NCBI RefSeq assembly: GCF_001027745.1
Contig: NZ_LECU01000012.1
Coordinates: forward strand, 1-64,000
From: Pedobacter sp. BMA
Lineage (GTDB): Bacteria > Bacteroidota > Bacteroidia > Sphingobacteriales > Sphingobacteriaceae
DNA: 64,000 nucleotides
Direction of reading: 5' to 3'
Shown here: positions 35,956 through 45,400 of the stretch, in pieces
Position numbering within the stretch: position 1 is the stretch's first letter
Layout: every line of letters begins with the position of its first letter
The notes under the pieces: generated by a model
Databases searched by the model: none
The model's input: only the letters and a program-made list of their open reading frames with translations
Told to the model about the DNA's origin: nothing
Program-made: the position numbers and the translations under genes

Positions 35956-36588
35956 CTATGGCTTTATCTTTTTTAGGTGATATGCTTTTTGATAACTGTT
36001 GCTGCCAAAAAATATAAATAAAAGCGCACCTGAACTATTTGATAAATAGTGTATTATAAGTCCCTCATCTTTTGCCAAACCAATTCTTGTTTTTTCGGTC
36101 ATGATACTACCAAACAAATATGGTATGCCAATATACTCACGGCTTTTGTTCTGAAGGTATACTGACCCTTTATTAAACTTTACCGGCACAGCAAGACTAT
36201 CTAGCGTATGGCTATTTTGTTTAACAATAAAGGTTAGCTGATCAATTTTATACTGTTTAATGATAAGCCGCATATCAGCAGCGGAATCGAGATTGCTTGT
36301 TTTTTGACTGATGTAAAGATGTATGTCTTTCGCGAAATTTCTATTATCAAGATTCCTCGCCTTTCCATCAGCTTTATATTCCAGATCCGGAGCAAGTTGG
36401 TATATCCCTGTAACCTGGGATAAATTTCCCTGAGCAATTTTCTGTCTGTGATTTTCGATTGTAGCATCAGAAAAAGAAGCACAGCCTGATAGCAGAATGC
36501 TTACTAATGATGAACACAAAAGTAACCAGGCGATTATTCTCCAGGGGATACAAAGACAGGCTGTTGAAACCAGGCTTAAAGTTTTCAT
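35956..36588 (-). CDS. hypothetical lipoprotein
   Basis: A 210-residue protein with a long N-terminal segment ending in a lipobox LLSG-C near residue 36. The mature domain is not recognised. It contains several short strands and a GIPYLFGSIMTEKTRIGLAKDEGLIIHYLSNSSGALLFIFFG segment that may be membrane-associated. The 20 residues before the hydrophobic core are unusually many for a signal peptide, but no internal Met allows a shorter start. It lies convergent to the MFS gene. Confidence 0.6.
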   Translation of the reverse strand: MKTLSLVSTACLCIPWRIIAWLLLCSSLVSILLSGCASFSDATIENHRQKIAQGNLSQVTGIYQLAPDLEYKADGKARNLDNRNFAKDIHLYISQKTSNLDSAADMRLIIKQYKIDQLTFIVKQNSHTLDSLAVPVKFNKGSVYLQNKSREYIGIPYLFGSIMTEKTRIGLAKDEGLIIHYLSNSSGALLFIFFGSNSYQKAYHLKKIKP

Positions 36589-36796
36589 TGTGATTGCTAA
36601 TTAAGTTTGGTATCGAATCTAACTGATAATCAAGAACTCAATTAATTATATTCAATATATCCCGAGAAGATTATAACTTTTAAACACAATAGTTAGATAT
36701 AAAGTTGGTATTAAATTCAATTTAAAGGTTTTAAAAACCTGAATTAATTAATTAGATTAGTAAAATGGTTTACAACCTCGAAAAAAGATAATCTTT

Positions 36797-37756
36797 ATGA
36801 ATAATCAACAAACCGTATTTTTCGAGTCAATCAAGTCTGCTTTACCGGATTACCAGAATCTGGCCTTAAGTGTTGCAGAAGCATTGGGCATCAGTACTAA
36901 TGAGGCTTATAAAAAGATTAGGGGAACAAGTTTACTCAGCATTGAACAGATTGTAAAGCTTTCCAATAGTTTTGATGTTCCTTTTTTATACAGCCCGAAA
37001 GCATCCTTATCGGTTACGTTTAATTACCTGAGCGTGAACGAGGATCTGGATATGGTAAACTATCTGAAGAATTTGTTGAGCCACATTAAGGCAATAAAAA
37101 ACAGTAAGCAGAAACACATTACGATTACAACGGATGATATCCCTGTATTCCATTTTTTTAAATACGCGGAACTAACCAGCTTCAAATTATCGTTTTGGGC
37201 CAACAGCACCAATAATCAAAACATTGCTTATAATGAATCCTTTTTATCTGATGAGATTATTGGTTTATCTAAAGAACTTAATGCAGCCTATCTGGAAATT
37301 CCAAGTACAGAAATCTGGTCGAAGGATACCATAACCGGCACTATAGAGCAGATCAGGTATGCTTTTGAAGCCGGTCACCTGTCGGACAGAAAATTGGCGG
37401 CAAAGATTATTGAGCAAGTGAAGTACTGCCTTACAGATATGAACATGTACGCTATTGGCAGTAAGAAATCGATCGATCCTCATCATACCTTCACCTGGTA
37501 CCATTGCGATGTATTGGGAAGTATATCCTATCTGGTTAATCAGCAAGACAGGATGACTTGCTACAACAGGTTCAATACTTTTAATTATCTGCGCACTGAA
37601 GATCAGACTTATTGCATGCAAACCAAAAACTGGATGCAAAGTCTGATCATGAAATCTGTTTCATTCAGCGGGCAGGGTGAGAAACAACGGAACAAATATT
37701 TATATGATGCTTTTGCAGAGTGTGATGCACTGTTGAGGGAAATTGAAGGAACCTAG
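36797..37756 (+). CDS. hypothetical protein with N-terminal XRE-like helix-turn-helix
   Basis: A 319-residue soluble protein. Residues 18-62 (NLALSVAEALGISTNEAYKKIRGTSLLSIEQIVKLSNSFDVP) have the spacing of an XRE-type helix-turn-helix. The remaining 250 residues are unassigned and resemble the sensor part of BetR-type regulators seen in Bacteroidota, though I cannot confirm the family. It is probably a DNA-binding regulator. The nth gene follows after about 80 bases. Confidence 0.6.
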   Translation: MNNQQTVFFESIKSALPDYQNLALSVAEALGISTNEAYKKIRGTSLLSIEQIVKLSNSFDVPFLYSPKASLSVTFNYLSVNEDLDMVNYLKNLLSHIKAIKNSKQKHITITTDDIPVFHFFKYAELTSFKLSFWANSTNNQNIAYNESFLSDEIIGLSKELNAAYLEIPSTEIWSKDTITGTIEQIRYAFEAGHLSDRKLAAKIIEQVKYCLTDMNMYAIGSKKSIDPHHTFTWYHCDVLGSISYLVNQQDRMTCYNRFNTFNYLRTEDQTYCMQTKNWMQSLIMKSVSFSGQGEKQRNKYLYDAFAECDALLREIEGT

Positions 37757-37839
37757 ACTAGACAAATAGAGTGATATTGTGCGAAACTATGTAGGATATT
37801 ACATTTTCGGTGATAGGGCTGCATTCCCTATATTTGCTC

Positions 37840-38505
37840 ATGCTTAAAAAAGAACGTTATAAACTTTTTGTAGAACATTTTTCTGCCAAACAACCAGATG
37901 CGGAAACAGAATTACATTACAATAATCCATACCAGCTTCTGGTGTCGGTAATTCTTTCGGCACAGTGCACGGATAAGCGGGTGAATATGGTTACACCAGC
38001 TCTTTTTCAACGCTTCCCAAATGCAAAAACACTTGCGGAGGCTACCCCAGATATTGTTTTTGACTACATCAGAAGTATCAGTTATCCAAACAATAAAGCA
38101 AAGCACCTGGTCGGAATGGCTAACATTTTACTGCATGAATTCAATGACGTGGTACCCTCGGATATTAATGACTTGCAGAAGATGCCGGGTGTTGGGCGTA
38201 AAACGGCCAATGTGATTGCATCTGTTATTTACAATGCGCCGGCTATGGCCGTTGATACTCATGTTTTCAGGGTAGCAAACCGGCTTGGACTTACCAATGG
38301 GAAAACACCTCTGGCTGTTGAAAAAGATCTGGTCAAACACTTACCTGAACAAGACATCCACATTGCCCACCATTGGCTTATTCTCCACGGGCGATATGTA
38401 TGTTTGGCGAGAAGCCCGAAGTGCGATGTTTGTGAGATCACCTACATGTGCCGGTATTTTGAACGGTTGACGGTGCAAAATGCGCGGGAAAAGAAAGAGG
38501 CATAA
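37840..38505 (+). CDS. nth: endonuclease III
   Basis: A 221-residue DNA glycosylase/AP lyase when started at the ATG giving MLKKERYKLF; a GTG ten codons earlier is unlikely. The helix-hairpin-helix LQKMPGVGRKTANVI carries the catalytic Lys, and AVDTHVFRVANRL the catalytic Asp. The C terminus has the full 4Fe-4S loop C-x6-C-x2-C-x5-C (CLARSPKCDVCEITYMC). It removes oxidised pyrimidines in base-excision repair. Length and motifs are standard. It lies upstream of recA, separated by 132 bases. Confidence 0.96.
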   Translation: MLKKERYKLFVEHFSAKQPDAETELHYNNPYQLLVSVILSAQCTDKRVNMVTPALFQRFPNAKTLAEATPDIVFDYIRSISYPNNKAKHLVGMANILLHEFNDVVPSDINDLQKMPGVGRKTANVIASVIYNAPAMAVDTHVFRVANRLGLTNGKTPLAVEKDLVKHLPEQDIHIAHHWLILHGRYVCLARSPKCDVCEITYMCRYFERLTVQNAREKKEA

Positions 38506-38637
38506 AATATTTTTGATAATACTATTGACATTAGCTAAAAAACAATTAACTTAGCTAAATATTTTAGCATATAGTTATAAACATTCAGACTTATTAGCTG
38601 ACAATTCAAGTATATTTACAGCAACAAATTAAATAAA

Positions 38638-39651
38638 ATGGCAAGCGCAAATCCTGATAAATTAAAAGCCCTACAGTTAACACTCGATAAGTTAGAAAAA
38701 TCTTATGGAAAGGGTACCATTATGAAACTTGGCGATACTGCAATTGAACCTATAGATTTTATTTCTACAGGATCAATCAGCTTAGATATTGCATTAGGTA
38801 TTGGTGGTATTCCGAAAGGAAGGGTTATTGAGATCTATGGTCCGGAGTCATCTGGTAAAACAACCCTGGCGACACACATCATTGCGGAAGCGCAGAAAAA
38901 AGGTGGTATTGCAGCATTCATTGATGCGGAGCACGCTTTTGATCAGTTTTACGCAAAGAAGTTAGGCGTAGATACTGATAACCTCTTGATTTCACAACCA
39001 GACAATGGAGAGCAGGCATTGGAAATTGCGGACAACCTGATTCGCTCTGGTGCTATCGATGTAATTGTAATTGACTCCGTTGCGGCCCTGGTTCCTAAAA
39101 GTGAAATTGAGGGTGAAATGGGTGACAGTAAAATGGGATTACATGCCCGTTTGATGAGTCAGGCTTTACGTAAATTAACAGGTACAATTTCAAAAACCGG
39201 ATGTTGCTGTATTTTCATCAACCAATTACGTGATAAAATTGGTGTGATGTTTGGTAACCCTGAAACCACTACCGGTGGTAATGCCTTGAAATTTTATGCT
39301 TCTGTACGTTTAGATATCCGTCGTACTTCGCAAATTAAAGATTCTGATGAGGTATCTGGTAACCGCGTTAAAGTTAAAATTGTTAAAAATAAAGTTGCAC
39401 CGCCTTTTCGTATTGCCGAATTTGACGTAATGTTTGGAGAAGGTATTTCTAAAAACGGTGAAATTATCGACTTAGGCGTAGACTTTGGAATTATTAAAAA
39501 AGCAGGTTCATGGTTTTCTTACGGGGATACTAAACTTGGTCAGGGTAGGGATGCAGTAAAGCAACTTTTAAATGATAATCCAGAATTGGCTGAAGAATTA
39601 GAAATTAAAATTAAAGCTGAAGTTACTGGTGAGCATTTAGCTGAGAAATAA
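38638..39651 (+). CDS. recA: recombinase RecA
   Basis: A 337-residue protein with Walker A GPESSGKTT, Walker B VIVIDSVAALVP, and the L1/L2 DNA-binding loops (EIEGEMGDSKMGLHARLMSQALR and NPETTTGGNALKFYASVRLDIRR). It forms filaments on single-stranded DNA for homologous recombination. Length is close to the family norm. No LexA-type box is recognised upstream. A terminator follows, so the gene is monocistronic and the NUMOD protein downstream has its own promoter. Confidence 0.98.
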   Translation: MASANPDKLKALQLTLDKLEKSYGKGTIMKLGDTAIEPIDFISTGSISLDIALGIGGIPKGRVIEIYGPESSGKTTLATHIIAEAQKKGGIAAFIDAEHAFDQFYAKKLGVDTDNLLISQPDNGEQALEIADNLIRSGAIDVIVIDSVAALVPKSEIEGEMGDSKMGLHARLMSQALRKLTGTISKTGCCCIFINQLRDKIGVMFGNPETTTGGNALKFYASVRLDIRRTSQIKDSDEVSGNRVKVKIVKNKVAPPFRIAEFDVMFGEGISKNGEIIDLGVDFGIIKKAGSWFSYGDTKLGQGRDAVKQLLNDNPELAEELEIKIKAEVTGEHLAEK

Positions 39652-39675
39652 TTTAAACCGTATCTTTTTTGAATA

Positions 39676-39705
39676 AAGGGGCAGCCATAAACTGCCCCTT
39701 TTTTG
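39676..39705 (+). terminator. Rho-independent terminator after recA
   Basis: The stem AAGGGGCAG / CTGCCCCTT is followed by a T-run, 25 bases beyond the recA stop codon. Confidence 0.9.
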
Positions 39706-39755
39706 TTGCTGTAAATAGCATTTATGTTACAATACAGACTGAAATGCCATAAAAA

Positions 39756-39785
39756 TGTTAAAGAACGTTAAAGCACGTTACATTC
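39756..39785 (+). promoter_or_regulatory. three 10-bp tandem repeats upstream of the NUMOD gene
   Basis: The units beginning GTTAAAGAAC, GTTAAAGCAC and GTTACATTCT start exactly 10 bases apart at 39756, 39766 and 39776. This helical phasing, 39 bases before the ATG, suggests an operator for a protein binding one DNA face. Confidence 0.45.
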
Positions 39786-39823
39786 TTTAAAGTTTTGCGT
39801 TTATAAGTCATAATTCAATTATT

Positions 39824-41098
39824 ATGAAGTTACATGCTTATACGGACCTCTCATTAAATACAAGAGAAAACGAGTATTGGAAAGATATTATCGGACTTGA
39901 AGGACATTTTCAAGTATCAAACCATGGGCGCATTAAAGCGCTGACCCGACAACTGGAAAACCGTTTAGGTGTAAAAAGAAAGTTTCCGGAAAGAATCCTT
40001 AAACAAACCCAAAATAAAAGCCACAATAGCTTTACTGGTGACACCAGAATTTACCTCCAGGTATCTATGAGTATGGCAGGAAAGATTATTAATTTCAGTG
40101 TTCCGCGTTTAGTATACTATACCTTTGTTAAGCCTTTCGATCTTGCCGACAAAAACACCTATATTTTCCCTACTGACGGTGACACGCTGAATACTACGGC
40201 TGAAAACCTGTTCATGGGAGGCCAGGAAATTAAACAGAAGCGCATGGCTGAGGCAGGAAGAAAAGGCAATGTTTTCGCCACCATGAGCCAGACTGACCGT
40301 TTGGTAATGCAGGCCAAGATCAATGCAAAGCGTGCAGAGAATCCTAAAGACCAGATCAGTCGTTATTCGTTATCTGGAAAGCTACTGGAAACCTATCACA
40401 ATGCAGAAGTGGCGGCTAAGGTTTTCGGATGCAGCGCTAATCTGCTCTCCAAAGCAACGCGTGGAAAGCCACTTACTTATAAGAGCTATATCTGGAGAAG
40501 AGGTGCCAATGAAGAAATTGACATTAATGAATTTGCAGGAACAACAGGTATCTGGGGCTCCCCCCTTTCCAAATATATCCACAATATCGGCCAGTATAGC
40601 TTACAGGGAAAACTGATTGCAACATTTGGAACCATCAAGGAGATTGAAAGTAAGCTGAATCTCAACTACAATCAACTTTCGGGAAGTTTAAATGGAAGAA
40701 ACATCACTTGTGGGGGATTCATATGGCGCTACAGCACCAAGCCTACCATCAATATTAAACAACTGGAAAAGTTACCAGGTTTTAAACATTCTTCGGTGTA
40801 TTCAGAGCATAACAAAATCAGCCGTTATGATCTTGATGGGATCTGGAGAGGAACATACGCCGGCGTTTCTGATGCAAGTCGTAAAACTAAAGTAGATTCG
40901 AAAAGCATTCATATTGTATTAAAGGGCGATGGCATTACCGCAGGTGGCTACCTTTGGGCGAAGGGCGAAGCTTTAAGGCTTAATCCCAATTCATTCAGGC
41001 AGCATAGTCATTTTGAGCATTCGCTGTTACAACGCTACATGAAGCAAAAAAATCAAAGGAATACCGCTACGGCTCCTCAACAAATGCAGGCGCTTTAG
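39824..41098 (+). CDS. NUMOD4/NUMOD1 repeat protein with degenerate HNH motif
   Basis: A 424-residue protein assembled from homing-endonuclease modules. Residues 17-60 match NUMOD4 (YWKDIIGLEGHFQVSNHGRIKAL). Residues 93-133 align with an HNH endonuclease core, but NHIDGDKTNN is replaced by FPTDGDTLNT, so the catalytic histidine is missing while the Asp-Gly-Asp and Glu-Asn-Leu parts remain. Three NUMOD1-like repeats follow at 177-227, 254-303 and 330-380, each with I-x-R/Q-Y-x-L-x-G and ending in IW or LW. The modules should bind DNA without cutting it. It lies 172 bases after recA. Function unknown. Confidence 0.8.
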   Translation: MKLHAYTDLSLNTRENEYWKDIIGLEGHFQVSNHGRIKALTRQLENRLGVKRKFPERILKQTQNKSHNSFTGDTRIYLQVSMSMAGKIINFSVPRLVYYTFVKPFDLADKNTYIFPTDGDTLNTTAENLFMGGQEIKQKRMAEAGRKGNVFATMSQTDRLVMQAKINAKRAENPKDQISRYSLSGKLLETYHNAEVAAKVFGCSANLLSKATRGKPLTYKSYIWRRGANEEIDINEFAGTTGIWGSPLSKYIHNIGQYSLQGKLIATFGTIKEIESKLNLNYNQLSGSLNGRNITCGGFIWRYSTKPTINIKQLEKLPGFKHSSVYSEHNKISRYDLDGIWRGTYAGVSDASRKTKVDSKSIHIVLKGDGITAGGYLWAKGEALRLNPNSFRQHSHFEHSLLQRYMKQKNQRNTATAPQQMQAL

Positions 41099-41125
41099 TT
41101 CAATTCAAACCGCTAACATGAGTTA

Positions 41126-41163
41126 ATAAAATAGCCATCCCCTGTTCGGAATGGCTATTTTAT
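41126..41163. terminator. bidirectional terminator
   Basis: The inverted repeat AATAGCCATcc / ggAATGGCTATT, flanked by T and A runs, lies between the convergent NUMOD gene and the small membrane protein gene. Confidence 0.75.
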
Positions 41164-41179
41164 TATGGTAGCAAGGTAT

Positions 41180-41377
41180 TTAATTCTGACTGAAAACGGT
41201 ACTGAAATCTTTTGTTACGTATACTATAACCAGTAAAGCGGCAATAACAAGCCCTCCAAGAATAATTACCCCCCAGGTACCTTTTAACTTGTTTTTATCT
41301 TTTCTAATCAGATAGTATAACAGTCCGATGAGGGGAATGGCACAAATAACCCAAAAAATCAATGATGCTCCAGTCAT
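41180..41377 (-). CDS. small two-helix membrane protein
   Basis: A 65-residue protein with membrane helices at residues 5-23 and 36-56 and a basic connecting loop (RKDKNKLKG). The arrangement recalls PLDc_N-type small membrane proteins, but the match is weak. It lies 23 bases after the tsaD stop codon on the same strand and may be transcribed with it. Function unknown. Confidence 0.6.
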   Translation of the reverse strand: MTGASLIFWVICAIPLIGLLYYLIRKDKNKLKGTWGVIILGGLVIAALLVIVYVTKDFSTVFSQN

Positions 41378-41400
41378 GTATATAAAATTGCTAATATTAT

Positions 41401-42402
41401 TTAAAATTCCATTCTCGCTTTTGGCGCGATCTCGTGGCCAACAAAATCGTTGGCTAAAAACTTTTGATAGCCTGCAATGGCTATCATACCAGCATTATCG
41501 GTGCAGTACTGAAAAGCAGGGATAAACACTTCCCAACCGAGTTGGCCGGCAAGCTCCTGCAGACTATTCCTCAAACCGGAATTGGCTGACACTCCACCCG
41601 CTATGGCAATCTGTTTAATGTTGTACTGCTTTGCTGCTTTCTTCAGTTTATTTAATAAAATCTGAACGATGCTGTGCTGCACTGAAGCACAAATATCGTC
41701 TAAATTTTCGGCAATAAAATCAGGATTCTCAGCTTCTTGTTTTCTGATGAAATAGAGGATAGAGGTTTTGAAACCGCTAAAACTGAAATTCAGATCAGCA
41801 ATCTGGGGTTCTGCAAATTTAAATGCTACAGGATTTCCGTTCTTTGCATGTTTATCGATTAAAGGACCACCAGGATATGGGAGTTTCAGAATTTTTGCTG
41901 TTTTATCAAAGGCTTCACCTGCTGCATCATCAAGGGTTTCGCCAACAATATCCATGTCGAAATAGTCGCGTACCAGTACGATTTGCGTATGTCCTCCGGA
42001 TACGGTTAAACACAAGAAAGGAAATTCAGGTTTAGGATCATCGATGAAGTGCGCCAGAATATGGGCGTGCATGTGATTAACAGAAATTAACGGAACGCCA
42101 AGGGCGAGGGCAAAAGATTTAGCGAATGATACACCTACCAGCAGAGAGCCCAACAATCCGGGTCCCTGTGTAAAAGCTACTGCACTTATGTCCTGTTTTG
42201 TAACCTCAGCATTTTTCAAAGCCTGGGCTATCGTAGGTACAATATTTTGTTGATGTACTCTGGATGCCAGTTCTGGGATTACCCCTCCATAATTTTCATG
42301 AATTGTTTGGTTTGCAATAACATTGGCCGTAATTTTGCCGTTGTTACATATGGCAACCGAGGTATCGTCGCAAGAGGACTCTATAGCAAGTATGACAGAC
42401 AA
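41401..42402 (-). CDS. tsaD: tRNA N6-adenosine threonylcarbamoyltransferase TsaD
   Basis: A 333-residue protein of the Kae1/TsaD family. It has ILAIESSCDDTSVAI at the N terminus, the metal-binding NHMHAHILAHF, SGGHTQIVLV, GEAFDKTAKIL and IAGGVSANSGLR. With TsaB, TsaE and TsaC it attaches threonylcarbamoyl to adenosine 37 of ANN-decoding tRNAs in the cytosol. The start must be TTG (minus strand), because no ATG or GTG precedes the conserved N terminus. It is divergent from tamB, with only about 25 to 75 bases between start codons. Confidence 0.96.
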   Translation of the reverse strand: MSVILAIESSCDDTSVAICNNGKITANVIANQTIHENYGGVIPELASRVHQQNIVPTIAQALKNAEVTKQDISAVAFTQGPGLLGSLLVGVSFAKSFALALGVPLISVNHMHAHILAHFIDDPKPEFPFLCLTVSGGHTQIVLVRDYFDMDIVGETLDDAAGEAFDKTAKILKLPYPGGPLIDKHAKNGNPVAFKFAEPQIADLNFSFSGFKTSILYFIRKQEAENPDFIAENLDDICASVQHSIVQILLNKLKKAAKQYNIKQIAIAGGVSANSGLRNSLQELAGQLGWEVFIPAFQYCTDNAGMIAIAGYQKFLANDFVGHEIAPKARMEF

Positions 42403-42429
42403 TTTATTTAATATTTAAGCTGCAAAATT

Positions 42430-45400
42430 ATTAAAAAACTATTTAAAATACTCCTTTGGGTAATTGCATCAATAATTTTGCTGCTTGCGCTAATCATTTT
42501 CTCACTACAATTTAAGCCCGTGCAAACTTTTTTTGCGCAAAGGGCTGCTGCATATCTATCTAAGGAGCTTAAAACAACCGTATCTATCAAAAGTCTTTAC
42601 ATAAAGCCTTTTAAATCTGTTGTACTTGAAGACTTACTTGTACTAGACCTACAAAAAGATACTTTATTAAGTACTCCTAAATTCATGGTCGATATCAATC
42701 AGCTATCCATCGACAAGAAAATTATTGACATCACCACTGTTCAAATTAACAATGGACAATTTTTCCTAAAGGATTTCAAAGATAAGTCTTCTAACCTCGA
42801 TTTCATCATCGATTATTTTGATTCGGGTAAACCTACTGTAAAGAAAAAGAAAAGCAAACCATTTGATGTTAGTTTAGCGCGTTTAATTCTGAATAAATTT
42901 GCTTTTCGCTATAAGAATTTTGCGGCAAAAGATACCGCACAAGGTAGCGCTGTCAACTTTGATAATGTAAGTGTAAAAGAGCTCAGTGGGATTTTTGAGG
43001 GCCTTGATATGAAGACCCACCTGCTAAAAACGAATATCAAAAACCTAACCTTAAAAGAGAAAAGCGGCTTTTACCTGAAAAACCTAACCGCTGAGACTAC
43101 TATTGACAGCAATGCCATTGAATTGAAAAACCTGTTGCTGGAAACGAACCAAAGCCGTTTGACCAACTATTATCAAATGAAGTTTAAGGGCTACCGCGAT
43201 TTTAACCACTACATTGATAACGTGAGAATGAAAGCTGTTTTTAAAGACAGCCACCTTAGCTCAAGAGATGTGGCATTTTTTGCTCCGGAGCTTAAGGACA
43301 TGAAACTTGATTTAGATGTTGACGGACAAATTACAGGGCTGGTAAATAATTTAAGGGCAAGAAACCTTTCTGTTAAAGCGGGTAAAGCGACCTATATTAA
43401 GGGAGATTTCATTTTAAAAGGGCTTCCGAAGTGGCGGGAAACTTTCATGGACCTGAAAATAGAAATGGCAGGCACCAATAAAACAGATCTTGACGAGGTA
43501 TTGGCAGGCATTACCAACAGCAAAAAGAAACTCATTCCTGTAATTATCAATAAGTTTGGCAACATTAACTTTAACGGTAATTTCACCGGTTTTCAGGATG
43601 ACTTTATCGCTTATGGGGAGTTCAAAACCAAATTGGGTCGCATTGTTTCGGATGTTAACATGAAGATCGACAAAAATGATGTGCCATCTTATACCGGAAG
43701 TGTTAAAACTTATGATTTCAATATCGGTAATTTAATTGATGAGCGTAGCCTTGGCCGTATCACTTCATCATTAAATGTAAAAGGAAGAGGAACGGAGCTT
43801 AAAAACCTGACTGAAAAACTTGATGGCGACATCGCATATATTGACTTTAATGGTTATCGCTACCGTAACGTTAAAATCGATGGTACATTTGATAAGAAAT
43901 ACTTTGATGGCAAGCTAAGCATCAATGACAAGAATATTAAACTGGCTTTTGACGGAGGGGTAAACCTAAATCCTAAACTTCCTGTATTTAACTTTAATGC
44001 AACCATTTCGAAGGCAAAACTAAAAGCCTTGAAACTGATGAAAGATTCATTAATGGTTGATGCAAAATTTACCACTAATTTTTCGGGAACCGATCTGAAC
44101 AATATAGAAGGGAATTTACTCATTCAAGAGATTACGTTGAAAAACCCCAAAGGCACTTACAATGTAGATTCGGTTCAATTAATGGCTGCCGGCACTGGTG
44201 TGAACAGGAATTTAGTTATCAAATCGGATATACTCGATGCCAGTATAGTTGGAGAATACGACCTCAATTCGATCGTATCTTATTATAAAGCGATAGCCAA
44301 AACCTATATCCCATCGCTACAGGCTGACATTATCAAGTATAGAAACCAGATTTTTCAATTTAATCTGAAGATCAAAAAATTTGAGGCCCTGGCGCAACTG
44401 ATATCACCCGGACTGACCCTGGACGATGGTGCTACCCTAATTGGCGACTTCGATTCGAGAAATAATAAGGCTACTTTAAATGGTTACGTGAAGACGCTGA
44501 AGTATAACGGCATCGTGGTAAATAATATCATTCTTGATGAAAATACTACTCCTGAGCAACTTCAACTTATTGTTACATCAGACCGTGTTCAACTTAATGA
44601 TAGTCTGTTTATCAAAGATGTAAACATTTCGAACATCCTGCGGAATGACAGCCTGGCTTTCAACGTGAAGATGTCGAATTCTGATGAGGCCAATCAGCTT
44701 GATTTAAACGGATTGGTTGAGTTTACTAAAAACCAGGATACGACTGCACGATTGAGTATCCTTCCGTCGATTTTGAAAATCAACAGCGAGGAGTGGCGGA
44801 TTCAGGAAAAAGTTCGTATTGTACTTAATAATGGTAAAACGGAAATTAGCAATTTCGACCTGACGAACGGTTCACAGCAGCTTACCATTGATGGACTGAT
44901 CTCTAACGACCCGAAAGACTTGATTAAGGTTGGCTTTACGGATTTTAACCTGAAAACTTTAAACCCTTTTACCAAAGGATTTGGCGTGAAACTGAGCGGG
45001 GCTGTTAATGGTGAAACCAATCTATATGGCATATTAAAAGGTCCGAGGGTAAATGACGACATTAAAATAGATTCCCTAAATTTCAACGATATCTATATCG
45101 GTACACTTACCGATACTTCATCCTTCAATAGTGAAAGCAATAAGGTTAGTATTTTCACCCGTGTAGTGACAGAAAATTCCGAGACTTTCAAGCTGACCGG
45201 AAATCTTGATCTGAAAGCTAAGGAGATTGACCTGAATTTACGGATGAATGAAAGTAAACTTACCATCCTTGAACCTTTTGTTAAGCAGCTGGTATCAAAC
45301 TTAAAGGGGAATATATCGGCTGATCTGACAGTAAAAGGAAGTTTTGATAAGCCACAGATTAATGGAACGCTTGCCCTGGACAAGGCTGAACTAATGGTCA

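Noticed and set aside
38506..38637. Possible LexA box ahead of recA
   Set aside because: No palindrome resembling known LexA sites could be found; the stretch is merely AT-rich.
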